A stretch of 64,000 bases of DNA, from the NCBI GenBank assembly GCA_029979265.1, contig JAPOHW010000006.1:16221-80220 (forward strand), given 5' to 3'. The stretch comes from Actinomycetota bacterium (lineage in GTDB: Bacteria > Actinomycetota > Acidimicrobiia > Acidimicrobiales > Aldehydirespiratoraceae). Within the stretch, counting starts at the first letter, position 1, and every line of letters starts with the position of its first letter. The notes beneath the pieces were generated by a model. The model was not told the DNA's origin. It worked only from the letters and a program-made list of their open reading frames with translations, and made no database searches. Made by a program: the position numbers and the translations under genes. Shown here piece after piece: positions 21,193 through 29,362 of the stretch.

Positions 21193-21360
21193 GTGAAGAA
21201 AGGTCGACACCGGCGTTATGAAGAAGCCCGCGAGTTGAAGCGCTCGCACGACGGCGATTTCGAGTCACTTCTCGAGGACTTTTCCGACGACGAGGAGTAC
21301 GACATCAAGCCTGAGCATGCTGCATGGGCAGAGGAGTTCGACGTCGCGGACGACGACTGA
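21193..21360 (+). CDS. Small acidic protein of unknown function (55 aa)
   Basis: A 55-aa protein with a basic start (MKKGRHRRYEEARELKR) and a strongly acidic rest rich in Asp and Glu, ending DVADDD. GTG at 21193 has AGGAGA seven bases upstream and a promoter-like hexamer at 21152. It sits between the rnd terminator and the clcA stop, so it has its own transcript. The length, charge split and clear ribosome site argue for a real gene. No motif is recognised. Confidence 0.6.
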   Translation: MKKGRHRRYEEARELKRSHDGDFESLLEDFSDDEEYDIKPEHAAWAEEFDVADDD

Positions 21361-21378
21361 CACTCTCGCTTCGGCGGG

Positions 21379-23052
21379 TCAGGCGCCGGTCTCGTCCAAG
21401 ATCTCGTCCAGCTTCACAATGTCGTCCGCGTCGACGATCCCGACAAATCCGCCGTCTGCGTCACACACCGCCAGCATGTCGGTGCCTGATGCCTCCATGG
21501 CAGCGACGGCGTCACGAAGTGTCCACGATGGCCGAGCGCTCGGCAGTTCGGTCGCCATGATCTCGCGCACCGTCATCCGCTCCCAGTCCTCGCGGTCGAG
21601 GTCGCTGATGTCGTCGAGTCGGGCCAATCCGAGATAACGCCCACCATCCACGACCGGCACCACCTTCTCTCGGCGAGCGAGCACGTGGAAGTACACGAAC
21701 TCGCTGACCGTTGCGTCGGGCGGAACGGTCAGCCCGTCGGTGCTCAAGATCGATGAGAGCGGGAGCGTGAACCGGCGCTCGAGATGGCCCAGCCGGTGCT
21801 CTCGCTGGTAGTCGGCCACCGAAGCTGGCCCGGCCACGAGTTGACTGACCGCAGCGGCGACGAGAGCCGGCACGACGAACGAGCCCACACCACCGGTCGA
21901 CTCCGCGACGAACATCACGGCAGCGATCGGTGCCCGATAGCCAGCGCCGAGGAAGGCTGCCAGCCCGAGGATCGGGTACAGCGTCGTCTCCGCCTCGCCC
22001 AGCGCCGTACCGACGAACTCGCCCATCACCACGCCGAGAGCAGCAAGTGGGATGAAGAGGCCCCCGATACCCCCGGCCAGAAGCGTGGCGCAGGTCGCAG
22101 CGATCCGGAACACGAACAGCAATGCGATCAGCTGCAACGTTCGGTCCGAGACCACCCACGCCATGGCATCGGTACCCGGGCCAAGCGTGAGTGGCGCACC
22201 GAACGCCTCGTCGGAAACGACGGCGAGCGCAGCGAGTGAAGCCCCGCCGATGGCCAACCGGCGTCCGACCGGTAGCTGCTTCCCGAGGCCCTTTGCCCGC
22301 CGGACCAACCAGGCAAATCCTCGACCACCGAGGCCGGCACCGACTCCCAAGAGCAGCGCGCCGAGGAGATCGACTGCCTGCACACTGAGGAACGACGCCG
22401 AATCCTCCTCCAACAGGGGAATGACGGGCTCGGTCCCGACGAGGGCAACGAAGGTGGCATAGCTCGACGCAGCGGCGAGGAGTGACGGCAGCAACGCTTG
22501 TGGTGTGACGTCATCTCGATACGGAGCTTCCATCGCAAACATGACCCCGGTCGCAGGGGCCTTGAACACGGCCGCCACGCCCGCTGCTGCTCCAGCGGTC
22601 AACAGCAGGCGAGCCTCGTCGCGTTGAAGCCATGACCCCAGTCGGGAATGAACACCGAGCCCCAACGCTGAGCCCGCATAGATCGACGGACCCTCCAGAC
22701 CGACTGCCCCACCCAGACCGATCGTTGCCACACCTGCCATCAACTTGCCGGGAACTTCGCGAAGCGGGATCGACGGATGTCGGTCGTGAAAGGCACGTAC
22801 GTATTCGTCGGACGTCGAACCCGCAGCGCCGAACGCGAGCCAGCGCAAGATCATGAAGGCCAGCACGGCACCAACCACCGGGGCTGCGGCCTGGGCCGCG
22901 AGGTCCTGTTGGAGGAGCCAGTGGTAGACCACCTCGACGGTCAGGGCGTCGAAGATCGCAACGACGACGGCAACGAGGACGCCGGTGAGGACTGATGCCG
23001 CCAGGATGCGGACATCGGTGCCTCGAACCAACGGCGTGATGGTCCCTTTCAC
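21379..23052 (-). CDS. clcA: ClC-type chloride transporter with CBS domains
   Basis: Membrane anion transporter, 557 aa. ClC motifs are GLGGAVGLEGPS, with Glu120 as the gating glutamate, GVMFAMEAPYR, with Glu174 at the position of the internal proton glutamate, GGIGGLFIPLAALG and GYRAPIAAVMF. Both glutamates being kept favours a Cl-/H+ exchanger over a channel (family knowledge). Residues about 430-557 are a pair of CBS domains that would sense adenine nucleotides in the cytosol. GTG at 23052 has AGGAAGG upstream. It is probably the third gene of an operon after the Cys-rich protein and the 43-aa ORF. Confidence 0.93.
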   Translation of the reverse strand: MKGTITPLVRGTDVRILAASVLTGVLVAVVVAIFDALTVEVVYHWLLQQDLAAQAAAPVVGAVLAFMILRWLAFGAAGSTSDEYVRAFHDRHPSIPLREVPGKLMAGVATIGLGGAVGLEGPSIYAGSALGLGVHSRLGSWLQRDEARLLLTAGAAAGVAAVFKAPATGVMFAMEAPYRDDVTPQALLPSLLAAASSYATFVALVGTEPVIPLLEEDSASFLSVQAVDLLGALLLGVGAGLGGRGFAWLVRRAKGLGKQLPVGRRLAIGGASLAALAVVSDEAFGAPLTLGPGTDAMAWVVSDRTLQLIALLFVFRIAATCATLLAGGIGGLFIPLAALGVVMGEFVGTALGEAETTLYPILGLAAFLGAGYRAPIAAVMFVAESTGGVGSFVVPALVAAAVSQLVAGPASVADYQREHRLGHLERRFTLPLSSILSTDGLTVPPDATVSEFVYFHVLARREKVVPVVDGGRYLGLARLDDISDLDREDWERMTVREIMATELPSARPSWTLRDAVAAMEASGTDMLAVCDADGGFVGIVDADDIVKLDEILDETGA

Positions 23053-23061
23053 GGAGCCTTC

Positions 23062-23193
23062 CTACTTCATTCGCGGCACCGCGTCAGGTACCAAGAGCGC
23101 TTGGGCGTCCATCGACAGTGCGACCAGAAGCGACAACACGCCGACGAGCACGGTTCCTGCATCCAACGGGTGACGAGCACACGATCGGGGCAT
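23062..23193 (-). CDS. Possible 43-aa single-span membrane peptide
   Basis: A short ORF between the Cys-rich gene and clcA. Its ATG (23193-23191) overlaps the upstream stop as TGATG, and its TAG (23064-23062) overlaps the clcA ribosome site. The product has a 16-residue hydrophobic core, GTVLVGVLSLLVALSM, flanked by basic and polar residues. The overlap at both ends and the hydrophobic core are the support; no homology is known to me. It could be chance translation. Confidence 0.4.
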   Translation of the reverse strand: MPRSCARHPLDAGTVLVGVLSLLVALSMDAQALLVPDAVPRMK

Positions 23194-23942
23194 CACCGGC
23201 GCACTTGGGGGTGGGGCAAGTACACGGCGCTCGGCGACGCCGATCCTCCGCCCTCACGGGCGGTGATGACGTCGACGAAGTGGCGGTACGGATCTTCGCC
23301 GATCAATTCGACGATCTCGTCCCGCGAGGTCTTCCAGACCGGACGGTCTTCGTTGAAGGCCAAGGGGTCGTCCGTGCACCACCAGGCAAACTCCAGCCCG
23401 CCCTCGCCCCAGTCACGGCGCTTCCACTCGCGAAGGATGTAGGTGGTGTGACCGTTGTCGTCGGTGTGTTCGTCGAATCGGATCGGCACTTGCCAGCACA
23501 CGTCCGGCTTCCAATCGAGGGGCCGTTCCCCTCGGCGAAGTGCAGCCTGATGGAGAGCACATCCAGCTCCGTACTCGAAGCCCGGGCGATTCAGGAAGAT
23601 GCAGGCATCATCGATCGTGTGGGTCACCCACTCGCCCTCGTCGTTCTGGTGGATCGGTCCACCCATCTCCTCGGCTCGTTCGGCCAGCTCCCACTCACCA
23701 GGCTCCAACCGGGCGACTTGTGCTTCGATGGCCGCACGGTCTTCTCCATCGACGAAGTGGGCACCATAGGTGCAACAGCCGTGCTCGTACTCGGGAGCGA
23801 GCTCGGTGAACACGCCGGGACACCCTCTGCCGTAGATACAGCCGTAATTCGACGTGAGAAATGTGACATCGAACAGCCAGGTATCGCCGTCGTCGTCGTC
23901 GAAGCTAACCCACTCGTGGAGGTCGACGGGAATCTCACTCAT
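23193..23942 (-). CDS. Cysteine-rich protein, possible metal- or Fe-S-binding
   Basis: A 249-aa soluble protein with conserved-looking cysteine clusters: SNYGCIYGRGCPG, YEHGCCTYGAHF, DDACIFLNR, GCALHQAALRRGE and KPDVCWQVPIR. The CIF...GCALH...C spacing resembles YkgJ/DUF3109-type putative metal-cluster proteins, but the assignment is tentative. ATG at 23942 has TACCGT eight bases upstream, a leaderless start; the frame is open further but would overlap the divergent gene. Likely the first gene of an operon with the 43-aa ORF and clcA. No signal peptide is seen. Confidence 0.7.
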   Translation of the reverse strand: MSEIPVDLHEWVSFDDDDGDTWLFDVTFLTSNYGCIYGRGCPGVFTELAPEYEHGCCTYGAHFVDGEDRAAIEAQVARLEPGEWELAERAEEMGGPIHQNDEGEWVTHTIDDACIFLNRPGFEYGAGCALHQAALRRGERPLDWKPDVCWQVPIRFDEHTDDNGHTTYILREWKRRDWGEGGLEFAWWCTDDPLAFNEDRPVWKTSRDEIVELIGEDPYRHFVDVITAREGGGSASPSAVYLPHPQVRR

Positions 23943-23950
23943 GCCGGTGG

Positions 23951-23956
23951 ACGGTA
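23951..23956 (-). promoter_or_regulatory. -10 element of the Cys-rich protein gene
   Basis: TACCGT on the minus strand, eight bases before the ATG at 23942. Confidence 0.5.
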
Positions 23957-23968
23957 CAAGGCGACCGG

Positions 23969-23974
23969 TACGGT
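23969..23974 (+). promoter_or_regulatory. -10 element of the 67-aa protein gene
   Basis: TACGGT, seven bases before the GTG at 23982; only 12 bases separate it from the divergent minus-strand element. Confidence 0.55.
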
Positions 23975-23981
23975 ACGACCC

Positions 23982-24185
23982 GTGGCAGGTGAATTCGACG
24001 AGATCCGCAGCCGGCTGGAATCGATCGCCGAGGAACTGGCCGATCTTGCCATCATTCGCCTTCGAGAGTCGATCGATGCAGGTGGCACCGAATACCCAGT
24101 CGACGAAAAGCGTCTCACCCGCGCTCGCCGGGCCGTCGAGAAAGCGATCCACCTTCTGGCCGAACCCGACGACCGGGGGCTCTAG
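23982..24185 (+). CDS. Small helical protein of unknown function (67 aa)
   Basis: A 67-aa highly charged, probably all-helical protein (FDEIRSRLESIAEELADLAI, then RLTRARRAVEKAIHLL). The GTG at 23982 follows TACGGT at leaderless spacing, which separates it from a long open frame running in from 23118 over other genes. It is divergent from the Cys-rich gene by 39 bases, and its stop shares CTAG with the convergent LOG-family gene. I do not recognise the family. Confidence 0.6.
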   Translation: MAGEFDEIRSRLESIAEELADLAIIRLRESIDAGGTEYPVDEKRLTRARRAVEKAIHLLAEPDDRGL

Positions 24186-25234
24186 CGGGAGACGTCGGGG
24201 GATGACTCATTGAGCCGATCGATGAGTTGTCGCAGCATCGCCCACTTGTGCCGGTCGAACGCGAAGACGATCCGGGCCAGGGCAACGTGATCGTCGTCTC
24301 TGATCTCTGCATCCGTCGCAGTACAACGTTCGATGCCGCCGCGGAGGATCATCGACGTGAACTCCTCGGTGAGCATCGCAAGCTCCTCATCACCAACCGA
24401 ACGATTGAGCCGCATGACGAGGCGATCACCGACGAATCGCATGGAGTGATAGGTGCGATAGAAGCTGCAGATCTCCTCGATCGCTTCGTCGACCGTGGAG
24501 GCAACCTTCACCAGTCGCATGTCGTCGGGTGAGATCAAACCGCCGTCGCCGAGTTCGGTCGTGACGAACGTGTACCAGTGGTCCCAGTAGGAACTTCCGG
24601 GAGGATCGAGCAGGACGACAGGTGCGGGAGGCGTCTTGCCGGTCTGCATCAAGGTGAGCAGCTCGAAGCTTTCATCCATGGTGCCGAACCCTCCTGGCAG
24701 GAGCACGTAGGCGTGTGACTCCTTCATGAACATGACCTTGCGGGTGAAGAAATAGTTGAAGTTGATGAGTTTCGGATCGTTGGCGATGAAATCGTTTGCT
24801 GCCGCCTCGAACGGCAGGACGATGTTGACGCCAAAGGACTTCGCTGCCCCAGCACCCTCGTGACCAGCCTCCATGATTCCCGGGCCGGCACCGGTGATCA
24901 CCATCCAGTCCTGAGCAGCGATCTCGGCCGCAACTGCCCGAGCACACTCGTAGGCGGGCTCGCCGGACTGGATGCGGGCGCTCCCGAAAATGGTGCACTT
25001 CCGAACTCCGGCGAAGGGCGCGAAGACCTCGAAGCTGTACCGCAGTTCCTTCATGGCGGCAGTGACGAGCTTGAGGTCACCGCGATCGGCTTCCTCTCGG
25101 CTGAGCCGCATGGCAGTCACGACCATCTCGAACACCAGCCGCTGATCGGCGGGGTCGACCCGCTGCACGAGCGAGGCGATCTCGGCATCGAGCGCATCGT
25201 CACCGGTTCGATAGTGAGAGGGGAGTTCGGTCAC
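24182..25234 (-). CDS. LOG family protein (TIGR00730-like Rossmann fold)
   Basis: A 350-aa protein with the LOG/lysine-decarboxylase-like Rossmann fold. FGSARIQSGEPAYECARAV, MVITGAGPGIMEAGHEGA and LPGGFGTMDE (residues about 179-188) are the nucleotide-binding signatures; this family includes cytokinin-nucleotide phosphoribohydrolases, but these larger bacterial members (with an extra C-terminal domain of about 120 residues) have no proven substrate. GTG at 25234 is chosen because TACGGT lies seven bases upstream; the frame extends to 25480 only as shadow of fbiC. Not a lysine decarboxylase. Confidence 0.85.
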   Translation of the reverse strand: MTELPSHYRTGDDALDAEIASLVQRVDPADQRLVFEMVVTAMRLSREEADRGDLKLVTAAMKELRYSFEVFAPFAGVRKCTIFGSARIQSGEPAYECARAVAAEIAAQDWMVITGAGPGIMEAGHEGAGAAKSFGVNIVLPFEAAANDFIANDPKLINFNYFFTRKVMFMKESHAYVLLPGGFGTMDESFELLTLMQTGKTPPAPVVLLDPPGSSYWDHWYTFVTTELGDGGLISPDDMRLVKVASTVDEAIEEICSFYRTYHSMRFVGDRLVMRLNRSVGDEELAMLTEEFTSMILRGGIERCTATDAEIRDDDHVALARIVFAFDRHKWAMLRQLIDRLNESSPDVSR

Positions 25235-25241
25235 GAAGACG

Positions 25242-25247
25242 ACCGTA
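25242..25247 (-). promoter_or_regulatory. -10 element of the LOG family gene
   Basis: TACGGT on the minus strand, seven bases before the GTG at 25234; decides the start. Confidence 0.6.
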
Positions 25248-25286
25248 GCGCTCCTCCTGGCGGCGTCCGCACGGACGGGTGCTGGG

Positions 25287-27680
25287 TCAGTCTCCAGCGA
25301 CAGGAATCCGAACTCGGGTGCGAGATCCGGGCTCGAGCGGGAGGCCGGAGAGATCAGGACGCCCGTAGAGAGTTGTTCGCTGGACGAGCGTCCGCCCGAG
25401 CGGCTCGACGACGTTACGGAAGTCTTCCGGTGTGACCTCGGTTCCGTGATCGGCACCTGCCGCTCGAGAGATGTTCTCATCCATCAGCGTTCCGCCGAGG
25501 TCGTTCGCCCCCGCCTGCAGCAGCTGGGTGATGGAGTTGAATCCGAGTTTGACCCACGAACCCTGGATGTTGTCGATCCGACCTCGATAGGCGATTCGTG
25601 CCACCGCATGCATCAGCACCACTTCGCGGAATGTCGGGCCCCGTCGAGCCTTGCGCTGGAGATAGATCGGGCTGGCCATATGGACGAACGGCAGACCGAC
25701 GAACTCGGTGAAACCACCGGTTTCTTCCTGGAGCGCACGTGTTCGCATGATGTGGTGAGCCCAGTGTTCGGGTCGTTCGATCGACCCGAACATGATCGTC
25801 ACGTTCGAACCGAGGCCGACCGCATGCGCAGTCCGGTGGGCTTCGAGCCACTCTTCGGTGTCGATCTTGTCCGGACACAGTGTGGCACGAACCTCATCGT
25901 GGAGAATCTCGGCCGCAGTCCCCGGCAAGCTTGCTTGCCCAGCCTGCTTGAGGCGGGTCAGATACTCCGCGAGGGGCTCGCCGTTTCGTCTCGCTCCCTC
26001 GGTCACCTCCAGTGCAGTGAACCCGTGGATGTGCATGCCCGGCACCGCCTCGTGCACGGCACGCGCAACCTCGATGTAATAGTCACCGTCGAAGTCGGGG
26101 TGGATACCACCCTGGAGGCAGACCTCGGTTGCACCGGCCGCTGCCGCTTCGACGACTCGCTCCGCAATGTCGTCGAGCGTGAGCAGGTACGGCGTGCCGC
26201 GCAGATTGAGCGACAGCGGGCCCTTGGAGAATCCGCAGAAGCGGCATTTGAATGTGCAGACGTTGGTGTAATTGATGTTGCGGTTGGCGACCCAGGTGAC
26301 GATGTCACCCACGATTTCCTGCCGGAGTGCATCAGCCACTTGGGCCACTGCGGCCACCTCGCGGCCCCGGGCCCGGAACAACGTCACGATCTCGTCGAAC
26401 CCGACATCGTCGCCAGCACGGACGCCGTCGAGAACCTCGGCGACGGGACCGGTTGCGCAGGGCTCGCCGGGAACGAGCTGTTGTGGATCGCCACCGGTAC
26501 CGACGTACCACTGCGAGCTGATCGTCCCGGTGAGTTCAAACTCGGCACCGTCGTCGACCTTTGCTCGTTCCATGGTGCGCTCGGGCCACACCGAGCCTGG
26601 ATCGTCACGAGCAAAACCGTCGGAGTCGGAGCGGTCCGCCACGGCGAAGTGCAACTGCGGGTCGAGCCAACGCTGGGGCTCACGGGCATAGGTGGCGTGG
26701 ATCGTGAGCCGTGGCGCGAGGACATGTCCAGCCGATTCGGTGACCGCTCGAAGCCGCTCGAGTTCGGGCCACGGACGCTCAGGATTCACGTGGTCGGCAG
26801 TGACAGGGGAGACCCCACCCCAATCAGAGACTCCAGCATCGAGCAGGTCACCGAAGTCGTCGGAGAGATTCGGGGGGGCCTGGATGTGCACGTCGAGCGG
26901 CAAGATCAGCCGGGCGAGGGCGATCGCTTCGAGATAGACATCGCGTGGGCACGGCGCAGCCTGGTGCATCGCAGTACCCGCCTTGGGCAGGAAGTTCTGC
27001 ACGATGACTTCCTGCACATGCCCGTGGCGCTCATGGCTCGAAGCGATGGCCCGGAGCGCCTCGATGCGGTCGGCCCGGTTCTCACCGATCCCGACAAGGA
27101 TGCCAGTCGTGTAGGGGATCTGCAGCTCACCGGCCCAGTCGAGCGTTGCGAGGCGGCGGGCCGGGACCTTGTCGGGAGCCCCACGATGACAGTCGAGATC
27201 GGTACGTAGCGACTCGAGCATCATCCCCTGACTCGGCGAAACGGTGCGCAACAGGGCGAGCTGCTCGGCGCTCATCGCCCCGGTGTTGGCGTGGGGAAGG
27301 AGCCCGGTCTCGTCGAGAACGAGCTGCGCCATCGCCGCCACATAGTGGATCGTCGACTCGTAATCATGCCGGTCGAGCCAGTCCCGTGCGACCGGATACC
27401 GAGCCTCCGGGTTCTCGCCAAGGGTGAACAGTGCCTCATGGCAGCCTCGGTCGGCACCGACCGACGCGATGTCGAGGACCTGTTCGGGAGTGAGGTAGGG
27501 GGCGTCGAGGCGAGCCGGCGGTTGGGCAAACGTGCAGTAACCACACTTGTCCCGACAGAGCATTGTGAGGGGAATGAAAACCTTCGGCGAGTAGGTCACG
27601 ATCGACCCGAAGGCCTCGTCTCGGCGGGCACGAGCGGCCGCCAACAAGTCGGCGCCGACAAGTTCGTCGAGATCAAGCAT
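25287..27680 (-). CDS. fbiC: Bifunctional FO synthase (F420 biosynthesis)
   Basis: Makes 7,8-didemethyl-8-hydroxy-5-deazariboflavin (FO), the chromophore of coenzyme F420, from tyrosine and 5-amino-6-ribitylamino-uracil. The 797-aa protein is a CofG-CofH fusion with two radical-SAM domains: CRDKCGYC (Cys42, 46, 49) and CTFKCRFC (Cys475, 479, 482). The fused form is typical of actinobacteria. The ATG at 27680 lies within the last codons of the HxlR regulator gene, so the two are translated together. No other F420 gene is in the window; the PPOX protein at 43209 is a possible user. Confidence 0.96.
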   Translation of the reverse strand: MLDLDELVGADLLAAARARRDEAFGSIVTYSPKVFIPLTMLCRDKCGYCTFAQPPARLDAPYLTPEQVLDIASVGADRGCHEALFTLGENPEARYPVARDWLDRHDYESTIHYVAAMAQLVLDETGLLPHANTGAMSAEQLALLRTVSPSQGMMLESLRTDLDCHRGAPDKVPARRLATLDWAGELQIPYTTGILVGIGENRADRIEALRAIASSHERHGHVQEVIVQNFLPKAGTAMHQAAPCPRDVYLEAIALARLILPLDVHIQAPPNLSDDFGDLLDAGVSDWGGVSPVTADHVNPERPWPELERLRAVTESAGHVLAPRLTIHATYAREPQRWLDPQLHFAVADRSDSDGFARDDPGSVWPERTMERAKVDDGAEFELTGTISSQWYVGTGGDPQQLVPGEPCATGPVAEVLDGVRAGDDVGFDEIVTLFRARGREVAAVAQVADALRQEIVGDIVTWVANRNINYTNVCTFKCRFCGFSKGPLSLNLRGTPYLLTLDDIAERVVEAAAAGATEVCLQGGIHPDFDGDYYIEVARAVHEAVPGMHIHGFTALEVTEGARRNGEPLAEYLTRLKQAGQASLPGTAAEILHDEVRATLCPDKIDTEEWLEAHRTAHAVGLGSNVTIMFGSIERPEHWAHHIMRTRALQEETGGFTEFVGLPFVHMASPIYLQRKARRGPTFREVVLMHAVARIAYRGRIDNIQGSWVKLGFNSITQLLQAGANDLGGTLMDENISRAAGADHGTEVTPEDFRNVVEPLGRTLVQRTTLYGRPDLSGLPLEPGSRTRVRIPVAGD

Positions 27681-28143
27681 GCGCAGACTCCGCAGCGTTC
27701 AGAATGCGGCCGGGCCCAGGGCGCGAGGCGATCTGGGTGGGTGTCACCGGAGCGTTGCACGCTGTGCACCAGCACTGCAGTTCGAGGCGGGTGTCGCAGT
27801 CGTGGTGGACGAGCTCGGTGGGCGCCACGCCACCGCTGCACCACTCGTCACCCCACCGCATCATCGCCACGAGTGTTGGGCTGAGGGCACGACCCTTGGC
27901 CGTGAGTCGATACTCGTAGCGAAGCGGGCGCTCCTGATACGGCGTCTTCTCGACGATTTCCGCTTCGACGAGCAGACCGAGACGATCGGTGAGCAGATTC
28001 CGAGCGATACCGAGGTCTCTCTGGATTCGCGAGAAGCGCCGGACCCCTCGGAAGAGATCACGAACAATGAGCAGCGTCCAGCGGTCGCCGATGAGGTCGA
28101 GCGTCCGCTGGATCGAGCAATCCTCTTCCGGTGTCAGCGTCAC
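27673..28143 (-). CDS. HxlR family transcriptional regulator
   Basis: A 156-aa winged-helix DNA-binding protein. The HxlR signature is clear: CSIQRTLDLIGDRWTLLIVR near the start, then FSRIQRDLGIARNLLTDRL (recognition region) and YEYRLTAKGRAL. The tail, CDTRLELQCWCTACNAPV, has several cysteines that could bind zinc or sense redox state. GTG at 28143 is chosen from TAGGGT seven bases upstream. It overlaps fbiC by eight bases, so it may control F420 synthesis or simply be co-expressed. Confidence 0.9.
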   Translation of the reverse strand: MTLTPEEDCSIQRTLDLIGDRWTLLIVRDLFRGVRRFSRIQRDLGIARNLLTDRLGLLVEAEIVEKTPYQERPLRYEYRLTAKGRALSPTLVAMMRWGDEWCSGGVAPTELVHHDCDTRLELQCWCTACNAPVTPTQIASRPGPGRILNAAESAHA

Positions 28144-28150
28144 GGGCCGC

Positions 28151-28156
28151 ACCCTA
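28151..28156 (-). promoter_or_regulatory. -10 element of the HxlR-fbiC operon
   Basis: TAGGGT on the minus strand, seven bases before the GTG at 28143; a leaderless start for the operon. Confidence 0.6.
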
Positions 28157-28235
28157 CGGAGGTCGGTTGCGATATGCAACTGACCTTCGATGCGAGCGGA
28201 GAACAGACGGGCCTGCGGGGCAGGAACAGGCCGTC

Positions 28236-29255
28236 CTAGGCGGCCGAGAACACGTGGGTGACGAACCAGCCGCCTGGACCGTTCCAGAAGCCGACGCCGA
28301 CCGAGGAGTAGCTGTTGTCGATCATGTTCGCGTAGTGCCCACCGCTGTCCAGCCAGAGCGCGTGCAACCGCAGCGCCGCCTCCTCCGGGGTGGCACCGCT
28401 GGCGCTCCACCAGGCGACGTTCTCGCTGTAGGGACCAGCGCTGTGTTGCACACGCGCCATGTCGTGCATTTCACGGCTCCAATTGCGCGCATAGGCGTCC
28501 ATCAGTGGGTCCCGCTCGAGAACCCGGAGTCCGAGCGACGCGCGGAGTTCATTGAGCAGCGTCAGCGACTCGGCTTCCGCTCGCGACGTCGAGGCGTCCA
28601 CCTCGCTTCCACACACACCCGTGGTGTCGATCTGCACTGCAGGCTCACCGGCGAAGCGGTAGAGGAACGTCGCCACCTCGGCCCGGGTCACCGAGCGGTA
28701 CGGCGAAAAGGTCACCGCCGAGGTCCCCTTGGTGATCCCTGCGCCATACATCCACGCAACCGGACCGGCGAACCAGACACCCCGGTCGACATCCGCAAAC
28801 GGCACTGCAACCCCTGCCGGCTCGCCAGCGAAACGGTGAAGGAAGGCGGCAAACTCTGCCCGCGTCACGGGCCGGTGGGGGCTGAACGTCCCGGGTCCCG
28901 TTCCGAGGGTGATTTCGGCTTCGTACATCCACGCAACTGCATCCGCATACAGCTCGCCGGGTTGGACGTCGTTGAAGGGTTCGTGTCCACCGCTGGGCTC
29001 ACCCGCAAACCGGTGGATGAGAAGGGCAATTTCGGCCCGTGAGGCTGGTTGCTCGGGAAGGAAGCAGCCCGTACTCGATTGGAGCGCGATCGCTTCGTCG
29101 ACCATCCACTGCACGGCGGGGGCATAGAACTGCCCGTGGGCGACATCGCCGAAACCGGCGACGCTGCCTGCCGGTGCTGCTGTGGCGATCATCGCTCCCA
29201 CGGTCGCAACGGCCAGAGCGATCCTCAGGCTTGCTTTCCCCACGATCCTTCCCAT
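28236..29255 (-). CDS. Secreted protein with three SLH repeats and a CAP domain
   Basis: A 339-aa exported protein. A signal peptide (basic MGRIVGKASLR, then a hydrophobic stretch ending near AAPAGS) is followed by three S-layer-homology repeats, each with a FxDV...YAxAVxWM...GIT core and a VTRAExAxFLxRFAGEP end, and a C-terminal CAP/SCP (PR-1-like) domain with LLNELRASLGL, WSREMHDM and GGHYANMIDNSYSSVGVGFW. SLH repeats tether proteins to wall polymers. ATG at 29255 is chosen as it starts a proper signal peptide. The CAP domain's role here is unknown. Confidence 0.88.
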   Translation of the reverse strand: MGRIVGKASLRIALAVATVGAMIATAAPAGSVAGFGDVAHGQFYAPAVQWMVDEAIALQSSTGCFLPEQPASRAEIALLIHRFAGEPSGGHEPFNDVQPGELYADAVAWMYEAEITLGTGPGTFSPHRPVTRAEFAAFLHRFAGEPAGVAVPFADVDRGVWFAGPVAWMYGAGITKGTSAVTFSPYRSVTRAEVATFLYRFAGEPAVQIDTTGVCGSEVDASTSRAEAESLTLLNELRASLGLRVLERDPLMDAYARNWSREMHDMARVQHSAGPYSENVAWWSASGATPEEAALRLHALWLDSGGHYANMIDNSYSSVGVGFWNGPGGWFVTHVFSAA

Positions 29256-29330
29256 GACGGCGACGATCGTAGTTGACCGGACGCCGAACAGACCGACTTT
29301 GCTCGAGTGAGAGGGCCCGAGTTCGACCCT

Positions 29331-29349
29331 GTTGGTCCGACCGACCAAC
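29331..29349 (-). terminator. Hairpin after the SNF2/118-aa operon, probable terminator
   Basis: Perfect 7-bp stem GTTGGTC/GACCAAC with a five-base loop, 13 bases beyond the stop at 29363 on the minus strand; no T-run. Confidence 0.45.
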
Positions 29350-29362
29350 GAGCGCTCGATAC

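Noticed and set aside
24182..25234. Lysine decarboxylase
   Set aside because: PGGFGTMDE marks the LOG family; the old decarboxylase label for such proteins is a misannotation.
25446..27209. Plus-strand open frame of 587 aa
   Set aside because: Exactly opposite fbiC, whose radical-SAM motifs are intact; the translation has no domain.
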